Assembly: GCA_038503065.1 (NCBI GenBank) | Contig: JBCAMK010000015.1 | Span: forward strand, 1 to 64,000 | DNA from: Paragyromitra xinjiangensis | Lineage: Eukaryota; Ascomycota; Pezizomycetes; Pezizales; Discinaceae | DNA: 64,000 nt | Reading direction: 5' to 3' | Shown here: positions 61,501 through 64,000 of the stretch, piece after piece | How positions within the stretch are numbered: the first letter of the stretch is position 1 | Layout: the number at the start of each line of letters is the position of its first letter | The notes under the pieces: generated by a model | What the model saw: only the letters and a program-made list of their open reading frames with translations | Told to the model about the DNA's origin: nothing | The model's database searches: none | Made by a program: the position numbers and the translations under genes

Positions 61501-62594
61501 AGATCTCTACCAGAGCTAGGATCACAAAACTCTCGCATCCAGATCTCAACGCCAATTTTAGAGTTAAACTTACGTGCCACCTCGTTAAATCACCGGAGGG
61601 ACACACCCCCAAATCCCGGCGGCGACATGTTCCATCCCCGTTCGCCCGCAAAGTACGGAGCTTTTAAGCCAATACGCGAACCCAAGAGCCAAGATCCAGG
61701 GACCAGAAAGGAAATTCCCGGTGGAGAGGTGTCCGACGAGTATCTCCATAATATATCCCACACTAAACTCGGTTATAAACCCCCGCAACAGTGTCTATGC
61801 AAGGACAGCCATACTCTACTCAAGATATAGCTTTCGGATTATTTCATTGCAAGGACGTAAGCAGGGTGCAGTTCCCAGAAACTACCACCCCATCTAACTA
61901 GCATAGCATAGATAGTAATTCCTATTGATTTTAGTTTAAACGATCTTGTAAAGTAAAACACTTGAAGTATCTCATTACGATGAATCCCATCTTTTAGGAT
62001 TTCCTTACGACACCCTCATAGGGAAAGATTAGTTAGAAGATCAACTCCACCACTGCCACTCACAAAAAGTACTTTTATTCGGTCTCCCAGCTAAAGGCCT
62101 AGGTCCGTGCCCCGGGAACATAAATCAAGTTAACCCTAATTCCATGATATTCATATTGCGGGCCGAAACAAGCGTACGGGCAGAGTACCGAAGCCAAGCA
62201 CGGAATGTTCCTACTCCACCATTACTATTAGCGCACATGAGATACATACAGCCTACCGGTATACACTGACCCGAAATCTCACCACTTCAATTCTCCGGAC
62301 CAGAATTCCAAGCCAAAAAGACGGGAAGGGTACTATCCAGACCCCGAAAACAATCTAATACTCAGCCAAACCGAGGCCCGTGAACCTCACCACAACACAT
62401 TATAAAGAGACCCATCTCCTCGAGTTGATTCCCACTCTTCACTGCACTGCATTCACTCACTTCAGTACATCCACTTTCACTTCTCTGCAATTTCAGTTCA
62501 TTCGCTCGCTTTGATAGCAGCCCTTCCCTTTACATAACACTTTATACCAATTACCTACACCCCGCTATCAAATCACTTACCCGAATTTGCAAAG
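58523..62594. other. Gene-free region upstream of pectate lyase
   Basis: No gene supported. It contains GGGTTAGGGTT at 60500-60510 and the pectate lyase promoter at the end. Frames at 59045-59572 and 61278-61667 are open but low-complexity or without motifs. Confidence 0.35.
62401..62407 (+). promoter_or_regulatory. Candidate TATA box of the pectate lyase gene
   Basis: TATAAAG lies 188 bp before the ATG, followed by CT-rich DNA (CACTCTTCACTGCACTGC) typical of fungal transcription start regions. Confidence 0.5.
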
Positions 62595-63499
62595 ATGCAA
62601 CTCACCACTCTCTTCGCCTCCTTCGTCCTCGGCGCTGTATCCGTCTCTGCAGCCGCCACTACCACCTTCCCTTCGGCAGCTGGAGCCACAACCTTGTCCG
62701 CAGCCAAGACAATCACCGGAACTTTCGACGGTGGCATGAAGAGGTTCGGACGCGGTGGTGAGTCTTGAATAACCAATATAAGCGTAGAATAAACCCGTAC
62801 TAATTCGATTTTCAGTTTCCTGCACTGGCCAAGCTGAAGGCGGCGACAAAGATGCCGTTTTTATTCTCGAGGCTGGCGCTGTCCTGAAGAACGTCATCAT
62901 CGGCAAGGACCAGATCGAGGGTGTCCACTGCTTGGGCAGCTGTAAGCACTCATCTCCAGATCTTTTTAGAAGTAAACTCTAACATCTTGAAGGCACCATT
63001 CAGAACGTCTGGTGGGAGGATGTCTGCGAGGACGCCTTGACTATCAAGCAGTCCTCTGGAACCTCCACCGTCACCGGTGGTGGCGCTAAGGGTGCTGATG
63101 ACAAGGTTATCCAGCATAACGGCGGTGGAAAAGTCGTCATCAAGGACTTCTACGTCCAAGACTTTGGCAAGCTTTGGCGCTCGTGTGGTAACTGCAAGTC
63201 TGGCCAGACTAAGCGTCAGGTCGAGATTTCTGGTGTTGTGGCTAAGAATGGCAAACTTCTCGCTGGTGCTAACGAGAACTATGGAGGTAAGTCACACCAA
63301 TCAGTTTCTGGGTTGCCAATTCGGAATACCTAATATTCCCATAGACACCGTCACTATCAAGACCACCAAGGTCTCAAATGTTAAGAAGATCTGCGCCAGG
63401 TACCAGGGCAACTCTTCTGGCGCCGAGCCTACTGAGCTTGGAAGCGGCCCTGATTCCAAGGTTTGCTTGTACAGCACCTCTGATATCACCACCATCTAA
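62595..63499 (+). CDS. Secreted pectate lyase, PL3 family (245 aa)
   Basis: Four exons: 62595-62757, 62816-62941, 62993-63286 and 63345-63499, with introns of 58, 51 and 58 nt, all GT(A/G)AG..AG and in phase. The signal peptide is [19 protein letters not shown]. The mature protein has PL3 hallmarks: [51 protein letters not shown], the [12 protein letters not shown] beta-helix turn, WRSCGNC and [10 protein letters not shown]. Cysteines are paired as usual in the family. PL3 enzymes cleave polygalacturonate by calcium-dependent beta-elimination, helping plant-wall breakdown. Length is normal for the family and no damage is seen. Confidence 0.95.
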
Positions 63500-64000
63500 A
63501 CTTGCTGCTTTGGTGTCAATGTAAGCTGGAGACTTGAGTCGAATCGCGGGTTGCTCGGAAGGTTGGAGAGTTTAATAGTGTGCTAGATGCCTATAATTAG
63601 TGTTCTTGAAATAATTTATACATATCATTGAACCTGCCGGCCGGCATTCATATCTATTTCGGTAACACGTCTTTTTTGTGTAATCCGGCAACGTTCAACT
63701 TTGTTTCACCTATGCCGAAACCATGATCATTATTCTATCCTGCCCATTTCCAACCCCAAATCGATTCGAGAGATAGGTTTATTCATAAGACTAATAGAGC
63801 TGACCTAAACTAAAGCTATAAACCTCTGCTATGACAGAACGTATCAATCTATCTGACCGTTGCCAAAAAATCGCAAACTATCTCGTTCCCCCCTTCAGTT
63901 ATCTCTCTACCTCAGCCTTCGAGTCCCTCTTCCCATCGCCATTAATTTTGCATCCTTCGGTACCACACCTACATTCCATCCCTCTCCTTAGGAAATACTC
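63500..64000. other. 3' flank of pectate lyase
   Basis: No gene seen. The first 150 bp presumably hold the pectate lyase 3' UTR. The rest, to the window edge, shows no recognisable feature. Confidence 0.4.

Noticed and set aside
61278..61667. 129-codon plus-strand frame with an overlapping 97-codon frame on the minus strand
   Set aside because: Both strands open over the same stretch with no motif on either; no reason to prefer one.
1..64000. tRNA, rRNA genes and CRISPR arrays
   Set aside because: I looked for T-loop words (GGTTCGA) with cloverleaf context, rRNA cores and regularly spaced repeats. Single words occur (for example 19604, 38440) but without stem pairing, and nothing like a CRISPR array is present.

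Overview
The window looks like one end of a filamentous ascomycete chromosome. The organism is called from gene content only (Leotiomycetes-like is a guess). The evidence is multi-exon genes with mostly 47-94 nt GT..AG introns, fungal-specific families (Pth11/rhodopsin-type membrane protein, PL3 pectate lyase, GH17 glucanase, a fungal TRANK1-like helicase, small fungal kinase-like genes) and a first base that starts in CCCTAA telomere-type repeat. Gene density is low, about one gene per 5 kb, with long gene-free stretches holding small inverted-repeat elements.

Layout. 1-0.3 kb: telomere-type and degenerate subtelomeric repeats. 1.1-9.1 kb: two minus-strand genes for large, mostly helical, coiled-coil proteins (384 and 736 aa as spliced here), separated by a gap with three foldback elements. 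9.1-14 kb: two more elements and a small kinase-like gene that has lost both catalytic aspartates. 14.3-16.3 kb: a multi-span membrane protein with two N-terminal EERPLL motifs. 18.3-20 kb: a C2H2-type gene with a frameshifted relic of the same family facing it. 20.7-24 kb: a 10-bp minisatellite and a TIR element filled with telomere-like 21-bp repeats. 25.0-32.9 kb: a 21-exon minus-strand gene for a roughly 2257-aa SF1/UvrD-like helicase of the TRANK1 type. I could join its exons in phase from start to stop. 34.6-36.2 kb: a seven-exon Pth11-like membrane protein. 39.9-44.5 kb: a small hypothetical protein and a two-exon RNA-ligase-like nucleotidyltransferase. 47.5-51.6 kb: an ankyrin protein and a double CCCH zinc-finger protein. 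54-56.5 kb: relics (a secreted-protein gene with ATA where ATG is expected, a gag-like knuckle, short tandem repeats). 57.2-63.5 kb: two secreted carbohydrate-active enzymes, GH17-like and PL3 pectate lyase.

There is no operon-like logic. The shared theme is accessory, chromosome-end content: secreted plant-wall enzymes, membrane sensing (Pth11-like), nucleic-acid handling proteins (helicase, RNA ligase, CCCH, C2H2) and miniature elements. Gene models were spliced by eye from splice consensus, phase and family resemblance. No search or alignment was run.
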